In this document: positions 52,558 through 62,329 of the stretch, piece by piece | Layout of the letters: the number at the start of each line of letters is the position of its first letter | Numbering within the stretch: position 1 is the stretch's first letter | Assembly: GCA_012031975.1 (NCBI GenBank) | Contig: JAAUSA010000002.1 | Span: forward strand, 1-64,000 | Direction: 5' to 3' | From: Alkalinema sp. RU_4_3 | Lineage (GTDB): Bacteria > Cyanobacteriota > Cyanobacteriia > Leptolyngbyales > Leptolyngbyaceae | Length of the DNA stretch: 64,000 nt | The notes under the pieces: generated by a model | Database searches by the model: none | What the model was told of the DNA's origin: nothing | What the model saw: the letters and a program-made list of their open reading frames with translations, nothing else | Program-made: the position numbers and the translations under genes

Positions 52558-53022
52558 CTACCAGCGCGTCTTAGAAGCAATCTCCAAAATATTCAAATTC
52601 CGATGGCGCCGCTTACTATTGTCCACCAGAAAATTCTCAAACGCCGGCGCAAACCAATCCCGCCGATCGCCATTCCTCTGGTTATGCCGCGCCACCCACA
52701 TCTCATCAAGCTGCCGCTGCGTCCCCGCATCCATCGACAAAAACGACAGCGACGTACCATGCTGATGGGCCTGCTGCATCGCCGCCAGCAACACCTTCAT
52801 CACCTCGGGACCAATCGTCTCAATCCGCAACAAATCCACAATCACCGCCTGGGACTGATCCAAAGCCGCCACCAGATCCTCCTGGAAGACAGTCCCATCC
52901 CGGCCAAGCAGGGCGATCGGCTGCAACACTTGAGGCTCAACGGACGCCTCCATCGTTTGGTCAGCGAACGATTGGGACTGAGGCAATGGGGTCTCAGTCC
53001 GACTAACTTGTCTAGATTTCAT
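52558..53022 (-). CDS. STAS-domain-like protein
   Basis: 154 residues from ATG 53022. Residues about 35-105 have the STAS pattern: ALDQSQAVIVDLLRIETIGP, EVMKVLLAAMQQAHQHGTSL, SFLSMDAG. These act as anti-anti-sigma factors or small regulatory domains. The usual phosphorylatable Ser is replaced by ETIGP here, so it may not be controlled by a kinase. The C-terminal 45 residues are a basic extension (RNGDRRDWFAPAFENFLVDN). Confidence 0.7.
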   Translation of the reverse strand: MKSRQVSRTETPLPQSQSFADQTMEASVEPQVLQPIALLGRDGTVFQEDLVAALDQSQAVIVDLLRIETIGPEVMKVLLAAMQQAHQHGTSLSFLSMDAGTQRQLDEMWVARHNQRNGDRRDWFAPAFENFLVDNSKRRHRNLNILEIASKTRW

Positions 53023-53300
53023 AGGCACTCACGCCCAGACCGATCGGCTGGGTTTAGCTAAAAGGGGTTTTACACCCCCAGGTCATAACAGGCACACATA
53101 GGACTAGCCGAAAACAGACAGAGTCCCACTGGTCTCATGGTAGACAAGCCTACCAATCCTCTCTAGGTTGTCCCTGCGGAATTCATCATGAATTTACAAT
53201 GCTTGGGGGATGATAGGAACAATCCTGGGAATTCCGTAAATTATTCCTTTTAAAGAGTAATTTATGGCAACATTCCGTTGTTTTGATGGGGGTTAGGTTT

Positions 53301-54428
53301 ATGACGGAGACAGCAGTAGATCAGTTCCCGCAAGGACAGGCTAGGTCCGGCTACACCTTACCCGTGTTTGCCTGCGCCGCCGCGATCGCCGCCCTGCGAT
53401 ACCTGCGGGGGGAAAGGGCGCTTGCCACCGTAGCACTGGATTTGCTCAATCCCGATCGCCAAGTCGAGATTCCCGTGGAACCCGGTGCCTTGATTGGATC
53501 CGGCCAGGCCCTGGGGGTAACCCGCAGCGATCCAGGGGACAATCTGGACCTGACCCGCCACACCCCGATTTGGGCCAGGGTGGAATGGGGCGGGGATGAC
53601 CAAACAGAGCCGATCGCCCTCCTCGGCGGCGAAGGCATTGGCCAAATCACCGCATCGGGGGATCCAGCGATCTATGGCTACGCCCGAGCGTTGTTTGCCC
53701 ATAACCTGACTAAACATCTGAAGCCTGGTGAAAAACTCCGCATTACTGTGATTCTGCCGGAGGGGCGATCGCTAGCTGCCCGGACCTCGAATGCGGCGTT
53801 TGGCGTCGTAGAAGGTTTATCGTTACTCGGGACCTCGGGGCTGTCGGCTCCCTTGAGTGCCCCAGGGCAGTTGGAAGCCTTCCGCGCTGACCTCCAATCT
53901 AAGGTCGCCCAGCAGGACCTGGTGTTTTGCATCGGGGAAAATGGCTTGGATCTGGCCGCCCGGATGGGGATAAACCCCGATCGCCTCGTCAAAACTGCCA
54001 ATTGGATGGGGCCGCTGCTTGTGGAGGCCGGGATTCAGGGGGTGCGATCGATACTATTATTTGGCTACCATGGCAAATTAATTAAGCTGGCGGGCGGCAT
54101 CTTCCATACCCACCACCATGTTGCCGATGGGCGACAGGAGATCTTGACCGCCTATGCGGCGGCGGTTGGCGTTCAGGAAACGACCTTACAAACCCTGCTG
54201 ACAGCGGCGACAGCGGAGGCAGGCCTGCAGGTGCTGAGAAGTGTGGGTCAGAGCGATCGCGTTTACCAGACAATCGCGGAGCGCATCGACCAGCGCTCGG
54301 CGGAATACATTCAAATCCATGCAGAGCGATCGGTGGAAGTGGGTACCTTGCTGTTCGATCGCGATCGGCAAATCTTAGTACAAAGTAAAAATGCCCTGGC
54401 CCTGCTTGAGTCTCGTTTGCGATTGTGA
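53301..54428 (+). CDS. cbiD: Cobalt-precorrin-5B (C1)-methyltransferase
   Basis: 375 residues from ATG 53301; another frame start at 53283 is possible. Methylates C1 in the anaerobic branch of corrin-ring synthesis. Motifs: RSGYTLPVFACAAAIAALRY, IGQITASGDPAIYGYARALF, LLFGYHGKLIKLAGGIFHTH. No other cob or cbi genes lie nearby, which is usual in cyanobacteria. I see no clear B12 riboswitch upstream. Confidence 0.95.
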   Translation: MTETAVDQFPQGQARSGYTLPVFACAAAIAALRYLRGERALATVALDLLNPDRQVEIPVEPGALIGSGQALGVTRSDPGDNLDLTRHTPIWARVEWGGDDQTEPIALLGGEGIGQITASGDPAIYGYARALFAHNLTKHLKPGEKLRITVILPEGRSLAARTSNAAFGVVEGLSLLGTSGLSAPLSAPGQLEAFRADLQSKVAQQDLVFCIGENGLDLAARMGINPDRLVKTANWMGPLLVEAGIQGVRSILLFGYHGKLIKLAGGIFHTHHHVADGRQEILTAYAAAVGVQETTLQTLLTAATAEAGLQVLRSVGQSDRVYQTIAERIDQRSAEYIQIHAERSVEVGTLLFDRDRQILVQSKNALALLESRLRL

Positions 54429-54531
54429 TTACAATGACGAGATACTTAAAATCCCCTCCCACCTTTTAAATCCTTTTCGAAAGTAAATCTTTAGGCCGAC
54501 GTTGATTTGTCCATACTTGGCTGTTCTCTTC

Positions 54532-56190
54532 ATGGGACCGCATCAGGATTTAGCTGTGACACCTCCTTCCATCGAAACCTCACCTTCTGCAATTCTCAGC
54601 ATTGATGAACCTTCTAACGGGTTGAAAGAACTAGAACGGCAGATGATTGTCATTTTGGATTTTGGCTCGCAATATTCTGAGCTGATTGCCCGGCGAATTC
54701 GTGAAACCCAGGTCTACTCTGAGGTTCTTTCCTATCGCACCACCCCTGAGCAGTTGCGGCAGCTCAATCCCATGGGAATCATTCTCTCCGGTGGCCCCAG
54801 TTCGGTCTATGACGTGGGTGCGCCCACCTGTGACCCAGGCATTTGGGATCTCGGAATTCCGGTGCTCGGCGTCTGCTACGGCATGCAGCTCATGGTGCAG
54901 CATCTAGGCGGCAGCGTCGAACGGGCCGAGCGGGGCGAATACGGCAAGGCCCAAGTCGCCATCGACGACCCCACGGACCTACTGACCAACGTGGAAGAAG
55001 GCACCATCATGTGGATGAGCCACGGCGACTCGGTCAAAACCATGCCCAAGGGCTTCCAGCTCCTAGCCCATACGGACAACACGCCCTGTGCCGCGATCGC
55101 CGACCACCAGCGCCAGTTCTACGGCGTTCAGTTCCACCCGGAGGTCGTGCACTCGATCGGCGGCCAAGCCCTGATTCGCAACTTCGTCTACCACATCTGC
55201 CACTGTCAACCCACCTGGACCACGGAAGCCTTTGTGGACGAGTCCATCCGAGAAATCCGTGCCCGCGTCGGCGATTCCCGCGTCCTGCTGGCCCTGTCTG
55301 GCGGCGTCGATTCCTCGACCCTGGCTTTCTTGCTGTACAAGGCGATCGGCGATCAGCTCACCTGCATGTTCATCGACCAGGGGTTCATGCGCAAAGGGGA
55401 GCCTGAGCGGTTGATGACGCTGTTTAAGGAGCAGTTCCATATTCCTGTGGAGCACGTGAAAGCCAAGGAGCGCTTCCTCGCCGCCGTGGCAGGCATTAGC
55501 GATCCTGAGGAAAAACGCAAAAAGATTGGCCATGAATTCATTCGGGTGTTTGAATCCGAATCAAAACGCCTAGGCCCCTTTGACTTCCTGGCCCAGGGCA
55601 CCCTCTACCCCGACGTGATCGAATCCGCCGACACCAACGTGGATCCCAAAACCGGAGAACGCGTGGCCGTCAAAATCAAGAGCCACCACAACGTCGGCGG
55701 TCTGCCCAAGGATCTGCAATTCAAGCTGGTGGAACCCCTGCGCAAACTGTTCAAGGACGAAGTGCGCAAAGTGGGTCGATCGATCGATCTCCCCGAGGAA
55801 ATCGTCAACCGCCAGCCCTTCCCCGGCCCTGGTCTAGCGATCCGAATTCTGGGCGAAGTGGACAATGAAAAGCTAGAGATTCTCCGGGATGCCGACCTAA
55901 TTGTTCGCCAGGAGATTAATCGCTCCGGCCTCTACAACGAAGTCTGGCAAGCCTTCGCGGTCCTCCTACCCGTCAAGAGCGTCGGCGTCATGGGCGACCA
56001 GCGCACCTACGCCTACCCTATAGTCCTGCGAATCGTCACCAGCGAAGACGGTATGACCGCCGACTGGGCGCGGATTCCCTACGACGTGTTAGAAACGATC
56101 GCCACCCGCATCGTCAACGAAGTCAAAGGCGTCAACCGCGTAGTTTACGACATCACATCCAAACCGCCTGGAACCATCGAATGGGAATAA
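54532..56190 (+). CDS. guaA: GMP synthase (glutamine-hydrolysing)
   Basis: 552 residues from ATG 54532. Converts XMP to GMP. The amidotransferase has the catalytic Cys in [16 protein letters not shown] and the His/Glu pair in [10 protein letters not shown]. The PP-loop is [20 protein letters not shown]. The C-terminus has [20 protein letters not shown] and the conserved ending [11 protein letters not shown]. Full length. Closely followed by a terminator and tRNA-Gly. Confidence 0.97.
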   Translation: MGPHQDLAVTPPSIETSPSAILSIDEPSNGLKELERQMIVILDFGSQYSELIARRIRETQVYSEVLSYRTTPEQLRQLNPMGIILSGGPSSVYDVGAPTCDPGIWDLGIPVLGVCYGMQLMVQHLGGSVERAERGEYGKAQVAIDDPTDLLTNVEEGTIMWMSHGDSVKTMPKGFQLLAHTDNTPCAAIADHQRQFYGVQFHPEVVHSIGGQALIRNFVYHICHCQPTWTTEAFVDESIREIRARVGDSRVLLALSGGVDSSTLAFLLYKAIGDQLTCMFIDQGFMRKGEPERLMTLFKEQFHIPVEHVKAKERFLAAVAGISDPEEKRKKIGHEFIRVFESESKRLGPFDFLAQGTLYPDVIESADTNVDPKTGERVAVKIKSHHNVGGLPKDLQFKLVEPLRKLFKDEVRKVGRSIDLPEEIVNRQPFPGPGLAIRILGEVDNEKLEILRDADLIVRQEINRSGLYNEVWQAFAVLLPVKSVGVMGDQRTYAYPIVLRIVTSEDGMTADWARIPYDVLETIATRIVNEVKGVNRVVYDITSKPPGTIEWE

Positions 56191-56255
56191 CCCTCTGGTA
56201 GGGGCGCGTAGGGGCACGCCCGCTATCATTGCCCCCACCGATCGCCCCAAAAACA

Positions 56256-56282
56256 AAACCCCCGACAATCGCGCCGGGGTTT
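56256..56282. terminator. Bidirectional terminator between guaA and tRNA-Gly
   Basis: AAACCCCC and GCCGGGGTTT form a stem (with one bulged C) around GACAATCGCG. On the minus strand it is followed by TTTTGTTTTT, suiting the minus-strand tRNA. On the plus strand a shorter TTT follows, for guaA. Confidence 0.75.
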
Positions 56283-56307
56283 CACCATACAAGCCAAAAT
56301 TCTTAAA

Positions 56308-56378
56308 AGCGGGTAGCGAGAATCGAACTCGCACCTAAAGCATGGGAAGCTTTCATTCTACCACTAAACTATACCCGC
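56308..56378 (-). tRNA. tRNA-Gly, anticodon CCC
   Basis: The reverse complement begins GCGGGTATAGTTTAGTGGTA and ends GCTACCCGCT. The acceptor stem GCGGGTA/TACCCGC is perfect. The anticodon stem is AAAGC/GCTTT with loop TTCCCAT, giving anticodon CCC for GGG codons. The T-arm GCGAG TTCGATT CTCGC is intact. CCA is not encoded. The minor CCC isoacceptor in a single copy here. Confidence 0.95.
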
Positions 56379-56470
56379 AGGTCTCCGACTATTATAGCGC
56401 AGAAGGGTTAACATCTTCCACAAAAAATCATGGGTTTTGGTGCCATCAAAACACCAAAACCCACAAACAT

Positions 56471-57112
56471 CTACTTATTCGGCTGAGGCGTCATCCGCAG
56501 GTAAGGCTTCACTTCCTTAACCCCCTTCGGAAACTTCTTGATCGCATCCTCGGTCGAGATCGAAGGCACCACCACACAGTCATCGCCATCCTTCCAGTTA
56601 GCTGGCGTCGCCACACTGTAGTTATCCGTCATCTGCAAGGAATCAATTACCCGCAGCAGCTCATCAAAGTTCCGCCCCGTACTCGCCGGATAGGTAATGC
56701 TCAGACGCAGCTTCTTATTGTTGTCGATCACAAACACCGATCGCACCGTCAAAGTACTCCCCGTGCTGGAATTCGGGTGAATCATGTCGTACAGCTCCGA
56801 CACCTTCTTGTCCTTATCCGCCAAAATCGGGAAATTCACCGAACAGCCCTGGGTTTCATTGATGTCGCCGACCCAGCCCTTGTGGGATTCCGCATCATCC
56901 ACACTCAGCGCTATTGTCTTGCAGTTGCGCTTGTCAAATTCGGGCTTGAGCTTAGCCACCATCCCCAGCTCAGTCGTGCAAACGGGGGTGTAGTCGGCTG
57001 GGTGGGAGAAAAGAACCGCCCAGCTATCCCCGATCCAACTGTGGAAATCTATGGTTCCTTCAGAGGAATCTTGGGTGAAGTTGGGGACGGTATCGCCGAG
57101 TCTTAGAGACAT
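56471..57112 (-). CDS. 1-Cys peroxiredoxin (Prx6 type)
   Basis: 213 residues from ATG 57112. The longer frame to 57202 adds an unrelated 30 residues. Peroxidatic Cys in SHPADYTPVCTTELG with Thr and the downstream Arg (TVRSVFVIDNNK). The C-terminal arm is DCVVVPSISTEDAIKKFPKG. No resolving Cys at the Prx5/2-Cys positions, consistent with 1-Cys function. It reduces peroxides using thioredoxin or glutathione. Confidence 0.95.
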   Translation of the reverse strand: MSLRLGDTVPNFTQDSSEGTIDFHSWIGDSWAVLFSHPADYTPVCTTELGMVAKLKPEFDKRNCKTIALSVDDAESHKGWVGDINETQGCSVNFPILADKDKKVSELYDMIHPNSSTGSTLTVRSVFVIDNNKKLRLSITYPASTGRNFDELLRVIDSLQMTDNYSVATPANWKDGDDCVVVPSISTEDAIKKFPKGVKEVKPYLRMTPQPNK

Positions 57113-57625
57113 ATATCCAATACTTCCTGTATGTAGATAGGTTTTGAAAAATTGGCAGAGCCCATCATCCCACAAAAAACTCCAGTTCCCAAGGTTGCCC
57201 ATCGGTCTTGAACGTTCTTAATTAGGTGAGGTAGGTCTGCCCCTAAAGAAGTTTAACGTTCCTACCTGGGGGCCAAATCTTGAGTCTAGGTTAAGTCTTT
57301 TGACCGGATGGCGGCACAATGCCCTTGAAGAAGCAATTGTTCAGATCGACGATCGGAAGTTTGGGTTTTTGATAAAGCTGGCCCAATTTATCGGTCAAGA
57401 TCTGAGAAGATCGTTGAAAATACTGAGAGAATCCTGACGATCCTCTCCTAAAGTGACAAATAATCTCCGCCAATTTGCTGACCTGGCCCCCAGAAACCTG
57501 CATCATCTGCTTGGTTTTTGGGCAAGATAGACAACAGCCCTCCGGGAAAGTCCCTAGCGGAATCCCAGGAGGCGAGATTAGAGACTGATTCCTAACCCCC
57601 AAGCGTTCTACAAGTAGATTTATTC
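57113..57625. other. Intergenic region upstream of the PPIase gene
   Basis: About 510 bases. A minus-strand open frame at 57291-57602 (103 codons) has no signal, no recognised domain and an unremarkable composition. I do not accept it as a gene. Promoters for the divergent peroxiredoxin and PPIase genes must be here. Confidence 0.4.
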
Positions 57626-58396
57626 ATGGAAGCTAACGCCCCTGCCTTTTTGACCGTTAATGACGCCGAACTCTCGATTCGCGACTGCCTCCGCTACCTG
57701 CAAAGCGCAGGTAAGCTCCAGGGCTTTATCAGCGATGTTCTGCGTCAGTATGTTCTGCAGACCGAAGTGGAGACGCGCACCGACCTAGAGATCGACCAAG
57801 CGATCATCCAGCAGGCTGTGATCGACTTCCGCCTCCAGCAGAACCTGACCGAACCCCAGGCCTTCCAAGACTTCCTAGTCAAGAACGGCACCGATGTGGT
57901 GACCTTTCAGAACCAGATCACGGGCAACTTCAAGATGGAGAAGCTCAAGGCCGTGATTTCGGAGTCCCGCCTGCAGGAATACTTCATCGAGCGCAAGGTG
58001 TTCCTCGATCGCGTCGTCCTCTCCCGGATCATCGTCGAAAGCGTCGATCTCGCTGAGGAACTCAAGTCCCAGGTCGCCGAGGGCGAAGCCTTTGAGGCCC
58101 TCGCCCAACAGCATTCCCTCACCGACGACAAGCTGGTCAACGGCATGATGGGTCCGGTCAGCCGAGGCACCCTCCCCGATGGCATCCGCGCCCTCGTCGA
58201 TGCCGCCAACCCCGGTGACATCATTGGGCCGATCGAACTCGATGGCCGCTGGGGTATCTTCCGCCTGGAGCAAAACATCCCCGCCACCCTCGACGACGTG
58301 CAGCTCCAGCAAAACCTGCGCAACGAACTGTTTGAGCGTTGGGTCGGTGAGAAAATCCAAGCCATGACAGTGAAGCTACAGGTCCCTGAGCAGTAA
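57626..58396 (+). CDS. Parvulin-type peptidyl-prolyl isomerase
   Basis: 256 residues with no signal peptide. N-terminal helical SurA-like region (LSIRDCLRYLQSAGKLQGFI, FQDFLVKNGTDVVTFQNQI), then a PpiC/rotamase domain (VVLSRIIVESVDLAEELKSQ, AEGEAFEALAQQHSLTDDKL, GMMGPVSRGTLPDGI, GDIIGPIELDGRWGIFRLEQ). In cyanobacteria this cytoplasmic form commonly precedes type I exporter ATPases, as here (105 bases before the ABC gene). It may keep the passenger protein unfolded. Confidence 0.88.
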   Translation: MEANAPAFLTVNDAELSIRDCLRYLQSAGKLQGFISDVLRQYVLQTEVETRTDLEIDQAIIQQAVIDFRLQQNLTEPQAFQDFLVKNGTDVVTFQNQITGNFKMEKLKAVISESRLQEYFIERKVFLDRVVLSRIIVESVDLAEELKSQVAEGEAFEALAQQHSLTDDKLVNGMMGPVSRGTLPDGIRALVDAANPGDIIGPIELDGRWGIFRLEQNIPATLDDVQLQQNLRNELFERWVGEKIQAMTVKLQVPEQ

Positions 58397-58575
58397 TTCT
58401 GCGTACCTTAGAGGAGAGAGTCTTTTTCTCTCTTCTCTCTTCTCTCTTGGCGACCAATACCGCCCCTCAAATTCCTGTGAGCATCCCCCCTAGACTTCCA
58501 TGATCACCAACGATCTCGCCCCCAATCTGCCCTTGGAACGAACCACCCCTGTCCCTGCTGTCACCGGACCAGCAG

Positions 58576-61026
58576 GTGCAGTTCAAGAGCAAGGCTCAAA
58601 TTCGCCGCTACCGTCTTGGAGAGGTGGTCTGGTCCTCGGAGACACCGGGGATGCATGCGCTGCTGGTCTCGGGCAAAATTCGCCTGGTGGACGACGAGGG
58701 CAAGTCGAAGCTGCTCCAGCCCGGCCAGTGGCTCGGGGATCTCTTAGATCTCCAGGGCGTCAAGGCGCGGGCCGCCAGCGATGTGGAAATTGCCTCCTGG
58801 AGCACCGAAACCTGGGAAGCGATCAATTCCCCAGCCATCAGCAAGTTCTGGGCCGAGGAGCGGCAGCGCTATCGTCCCCAGGAGTCCGCCCCCAAGCGAG
58901 TCTACGGCTTCCCCTTCGTCTCCAGCCTCAACACCGGGGCCGCCTCCCTCAACATGGTGGCCAACCACCTGCAAAACCCTGTCCAGCTTGAATGGGTCCA
59001 GCGCCAATTACGCGGCCAGCAGCCCACCCAACTGGTGGATGCGGCGGAGAAAATGGGCTTCAACCTGCGCCGCATTGAGGTCGATTGGGCCGGGATGCGA
59101 CTGCTGGACTTCCCAATGATTATGCTCTGGGGCGGCGCTAACCGGGATCCGAAGTGGGTGGTGCTGTACGGGGTGCGGGGCGATCGCGTCATCGTCGCCG
59201 ATCCCACTAACCCGACCTTGGAATGTGAGGCGATCCCCAGGGCTCAGTTTGAGCAGGCTTGGGATGGGCAGCTTTGGCAGGCGGAGGCGATTCTGAAGCA
59301 GGAGCGCTTTAACCTGGGCTGGTTCCTGCCTGCGGTTTGGAAGTATAAGACGCTGCTGTTTGAAGTGTTGTTTGCTTCTATTGTGTTGCAGGTGCTGGGT
59401 CTGGGGACGCCGATGATTACCCAGGTGGTGATCGATAAGGTGATGGTCCAGGGCAGTATTCCGACGCTGGATGTGATGGCCCTGGTCATGCTGGGCGTGG
59501 CGTTTTTCGAGTCCTTCCTGGGGATTTTGCGACTGTTTTTGTTTACCCATACGGCGCGACGGTTGGACTTGAGTCTGTCGGCCCAGTTGTTCCGGCATTT
59601 GATGCGGCTGCCGTTGGCCTATTTTGAGAACCGTCGGGTGGGGGATACGGTGGCGCGGGTCCAGGAGCTGGAGAATATTCGCCAGTTCTTGACGGGGACG
59701 GCCTTGACCGTGGTGCTGGATTCCATCTTTGCGGTGGTGTACCTGGTCTTGATGTTCTATTACAGTCCGAAGTTGACCGGGGTGTCGTTGGCGGTGCTGC
59801 CACTCTTTGCGATCTTAACGATCGTGACCACGCCGATTTTGCGGAACTGGTTGAATGAGTCCTTTAACCGGAATGCCGATAGTCAGTCGTTCTTGGTGGA
59901 GACCGTGACGGGGATCCATTCTGTTAAGGCCCATACGGCGGAGAAGGCTTCGCGCGATCGCTGGGAGGGCCTGTTCGCCCGGTATATCCGCACGAGCTTT
60001 AAGGCTTCGACCACCCAGAACATCAGCAGCAACATTGCAGACTTCTTGACCAACTTCTCCTACCTGCTGATTCTATGGTTTGGGGCGCGCTTTGTGATTA
60101 ACCAGGAGCTGACGGTGGGGCAGTTGGTGGCCTTCCAGATGCTGTCGGGTCGGGTGACGGGGCCGCTGCTGCGTTTGGTCCAGCTGTGGCAGAACTTGCA
60201 GCAGGTGCTATTGTCGGTCGATCGCATTGGCGACATTCTCAACTCGGCCCCGGAGGCGGAGCCCGGATCGGGTCTAGTGCTGCCACCTTTGCAGGGAGAT
60301 GTGGTGTTTGACCAGGTATTCTTCCGCTATAACCCGAACCAGGAGCCAATCTTGAAGGGAATTTCCTTCGAGGTGAAGCCAGGCATGCTGGTGGGCGTGG
60401 TGGGCCGCAGTGGTTCGGGTAAGAGTACCCTGTCGAAACTGCTGCAACGCCTGTATTTGCCGGAGTCGGGCCGGATTTTGGTGGATGGCTTTGACACCAA
60501 GAGTGCCGATCTGCATTCGCTGCGGACCCAGATGGGGGTGGTGTTGCAGGAGGACTTCCTGTTTAACGGCAACATCGTGGACAACATCAGCCTGGGCCGG
60601 GCCGAGATTACGGCGGAGCAGGTGGTGGAGGCAGCTCGGTTAGCGGCGGCCCATGATTTTGTCAGCGATCTGCACCAGGGCTATGAGACGCCTGTGGGTG
60701 AGCGGGGTACGGCACTGTCCGGGGGCCAGCGTCAGCGGGTGTCCTTGGCGCGATTGTTCCTGTCCCAGGCTCCGATTCTGGTTCTAGATGAGGCGACGAG
60801 TGCCCTCGACAGTGAGACGGAGCAGCAGGTGTTGCAAAATCTCCAGAAGGTGGCGAGTAATCGGACGATCTTTATGATCGCCCACCGTTTTGCGCCCCTT
60901 CGGAAGGCGGATTTGATTTTGGTAATGGAGAAAGGGGTGATCGCCGAGAAGGGCACCCATGATGAATTGTTACGGAAGAAGGGGTTGTATTACTCGCTCT
61001 ATCAGAGACAGCAGGCGGCTGTCTAA
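58576..61026 (+). CDS. Type I secretion ABC transporter with cNMP-like and inactive C39-like domains
   Basis: 816 residues from GTG 58576. The true start is probably ATG 58501 in another frame; removing one C from CCCC near 58550 joins MITNDLAPNLPLER to LLSPDQQVQFKSK. Order: cyclic-nucleotide-like domain (1-95); C39-like domain without Cys (NTGAASLNMVANHL; WVVLYGV where His is expected), as in HlyB; six-TM domain; NBD with Walker A GRSGSGKSTLSKLL, signature LSGGQRQRVSLARL, Walker B ILVLDEATSALDS. It exports RTX-type proteins with a HlyD partner, which is not adjacent. The PPIase upstream is a usual companion. Confidence 0.92.
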   Translation: MQFKSKAQIRRYRLGEVVWSSETPGMHALLVSGKIRLVDDEGKSKLLQPGQWLGDLLDLQGVKARAASDVEIASWSTETWEAINSPAISKFWAEERQRYRPQESAPKRVYGFPFVSSLNTGAASLNMVANHLQNPVQLEWVQRQLRGQQPTQLVDAAEKMGFNLRRIEVDWAGMRLLDFPMIMLWGGANRDPKWVVLYGVRGDRVIVADPTNPTLECEAIPRAQFEQAWDGQLWQAEAILKQERFNLGWFLPAVWKYKTLLFEVLFASIVLQVLGLGTPMITQVVIDKVMVQGSIPTLDVMALVMLGVAFFESFLGILRLFLFTHTARRLDLSLSAQLFRHLMRLPLAYFENRRVGDTVARVQELENIRQFLTGTALTVVLDSIFAVVYLVLMFYYSPKLTGVSLAVLPLFAILTIVTTPILRNWLNESFNRNADSQSFLVETVTGIHSVKAHTAEKASRDRWEGLFARYIRTSFKASTTQNISSNIADFLTNFSYLLILWFGARFVINQELTVGQLVAFQMLSGRVTGPLLRLVQLWQNLQQVLLSVDRIGDILNSAPEAEPGSGLVLPPLQGDVVFDQVFFRYNPNQEPILKGISFEVKPGMLVGVVGRSGSGKSTLSKLLQRLYLPESGRILVDGFDTKSADLHSLRTQMGVVLQEDFLFNGNIVDNISLGRAEITAEQVVEAARLAAAHDFVSDLHQGYETPVGERGTALSGGQRQRVSLARLFLSQAPILVLDEATSALDSETEQQVLQNLQKVASNRTIFMIAHRFAPLRKADLILVMEKGVIAEKGTHDELLRKKGLYYSLYQRQQAAV

Positions 61027-61050
61027 TTGACCGACGATCGCATGGCCCAC

Positions 61051-61177
61051 CTCGGGTTCAAACCCGAGGCTAACAGCTCAAACCCGTTGAAACGGGTTAA
61101 ACCCTTGTCTGGCGAGGGTTTCAGAATTTAACCTGCTTTAGCTGGTTTTAGCTATTAGCCTTGGGTTTTAACCCCAG
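61051..61177. repeat. Cluster of tandem hairpins
   Basis: CTCGGGTTCAAACCCGAG (61051-61068) and AACCCGTTGAAACGGGTT (61081-61098) are near-perfect palindromes. A third pairing (CTTGGGTTTTAACCCCAG) lies at 61157-61174, with imperfect hairpins between. It follows the ABC gene and precedes the convergent dusB. Such arrays are probably dispersed palindromes that also act as terminators. Confidence 0.75.
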
Positions 61178-61225
61178 GCGGGGCGACAGCGAAGTGAAGG
61201 ATTCGTCAACAGCATGGATTTTGTG

Positions 61226-62287
61226 CTATTCGACGATCGCCCACCATTCCCCACTGTTCAACTTGCCGATCGCCCCATCTAACAATGCCTGGCCCATCTC
61301 GACGGTTTCGATCAAACTTAGCTGTTTGCGCAATTCCGCTGCTCCGGTGAAGCCCTTGGCATACCAGGTCATATGTTTGCGGGCCTGGTGGATGCCGCGT
61401 TTGCCCTTGTAGGCCCAGAGCATTTCTAGGTGATCGCGGGCGCAGAGGAGGCGATCGATTAAGCTCGGTTCTGGTTTGAACTCACCTTGTTTGAGGAAAT
61501 AGTCAACCTCGCCGACTAAGTAGGGGTTTCCCAGCGTACCGCGTGAACACATCACGGCGTCGGCTCCGGTGGCGATCAGGCAGTTTAGCGCTGCTTCCAC
61601 GGAGAAGATATCGCCGTTGGCGACGATCGGGATCGCCAGATGACCTTTGACCTGGCGAATCCAGTCCCAGTTGGCAGAGCCGTTGTAGCCCTGGGCACGG
61701 GTGCGACCATGGACGGTCAGCATGGCCGCACCCGAGTCTTCCATGCGGCGGGCGAAGTCGAGGATGGTGATCTCCCCGGCGTCCCAGCCGATGCGGGTTT
61801 TGACGGTGACGGGGATGGAGACGCGCGAGCTGACGGATTTGACGATCGCAGCAGCAACTTCGGGTTCCCGCAAAAGTGACGAACCGCCGCCGTTTTTGGT
61901 AATTTTGTTGACCGGGCAGCCCATGTTGATATCGATCGTGTCGGCTCCTTCTACTTCGGCCCGTTCGGCAGCTTCGGCAAGGAAGTCTGGGCGACAGTCA
62001 AACAGTTGAATACTAATGGGCCGCTCATTGGGATCGATCTCCATGATGATCGGCGTTTCCTTCAGGTACTGGAGCCGGGAAGCCTGCACCATTTCGGTGT
62101 ACATCATGGACTCGGGCGCATGGCGACGCACCAATCGCCGAAACACCAGGTCGGTGACGCCGGAGAGGGGCGATTGGAGGACGCGGCTGTTTACGGTTAC
62201 AGCGCCGATCTGTAGTGGGGGGGCGAGGCGATCGCGCAGTTGTTTGAGACTGTGGGGATCGATCGTGGTGGTGGTGGGCTCGGGCAT
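61226..62287 (-). CDS. dusB: tRNA-dihydrouridine synthase B
   Basis: 353 residues. FMN-dependent enzyme reducing uridines in the tRNA D-loop. Motifs: SPLSGVTDLVFRRLVRR, DINMGCPVNKITKNGGGSSL with the catalytic Cys, AAMLTVHGRTRAQGYNGSAN, IPIVANGDIFSVEAAL, AVMCSRGTLGNPYLVGEVD. Full length. Convergent with the ABC gene across the hairpin cluster. Confidence 0.95.
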   Translation of the reverse strand: MPEPTTTTIDPHSLKQLRDRLAPPLQIGAVTVNSRVLQSPLSGVTDLVFRRLVRRHAPESMMYTEMVQASRLQYLKETPIIMEIDPNERPISIQLFDCRPDFLAEAAERAEVEGADTIDINMGCPVNKITKNGGGSSLLREPEVAAAIVKSVSSRVSIPVTVKTRIGWDAGEITILDFARRMEDSGAAMLTVHGRTRAQGYNGSANWDWIRQVKGHLAIPIVANGDIFSVEAALNCLIATGADAVMCSRGTLGNPYLVGEVDYFLKQGEFKPEPSLIDRLLCARDHLEMLWAYKGKRGIHQARKHMTWYAKGFTGAAELRKQLSLIETVEMGQALLDGAIGKLNSGEWWAIVE

Positions 62288-62329
62288 GGTTGCTCTATTT
62301 CTGCGGTTCGATCCCCCCAGGATTGGGGG

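Noticed and set aside
53029-53282. Possible cobalamin riboswitch upstream of cbiD
   Set aside because: The stretch contains CCCACTGG and some pairing, but the B12-box and core consensus elements cannot be placed in order, so I do not call it.
57291-57602. 103-codon minus-strand open frame
   Set aside because: No domain, no signal and a composition like flanking non-coding DNA; likely chance.
61021-61210. CRISPR-like array after the ABC transporter
   Set aside because: The repeats are short palindromes of different sequence without unique spacers of uniform length, and there are no cas genes nearby.
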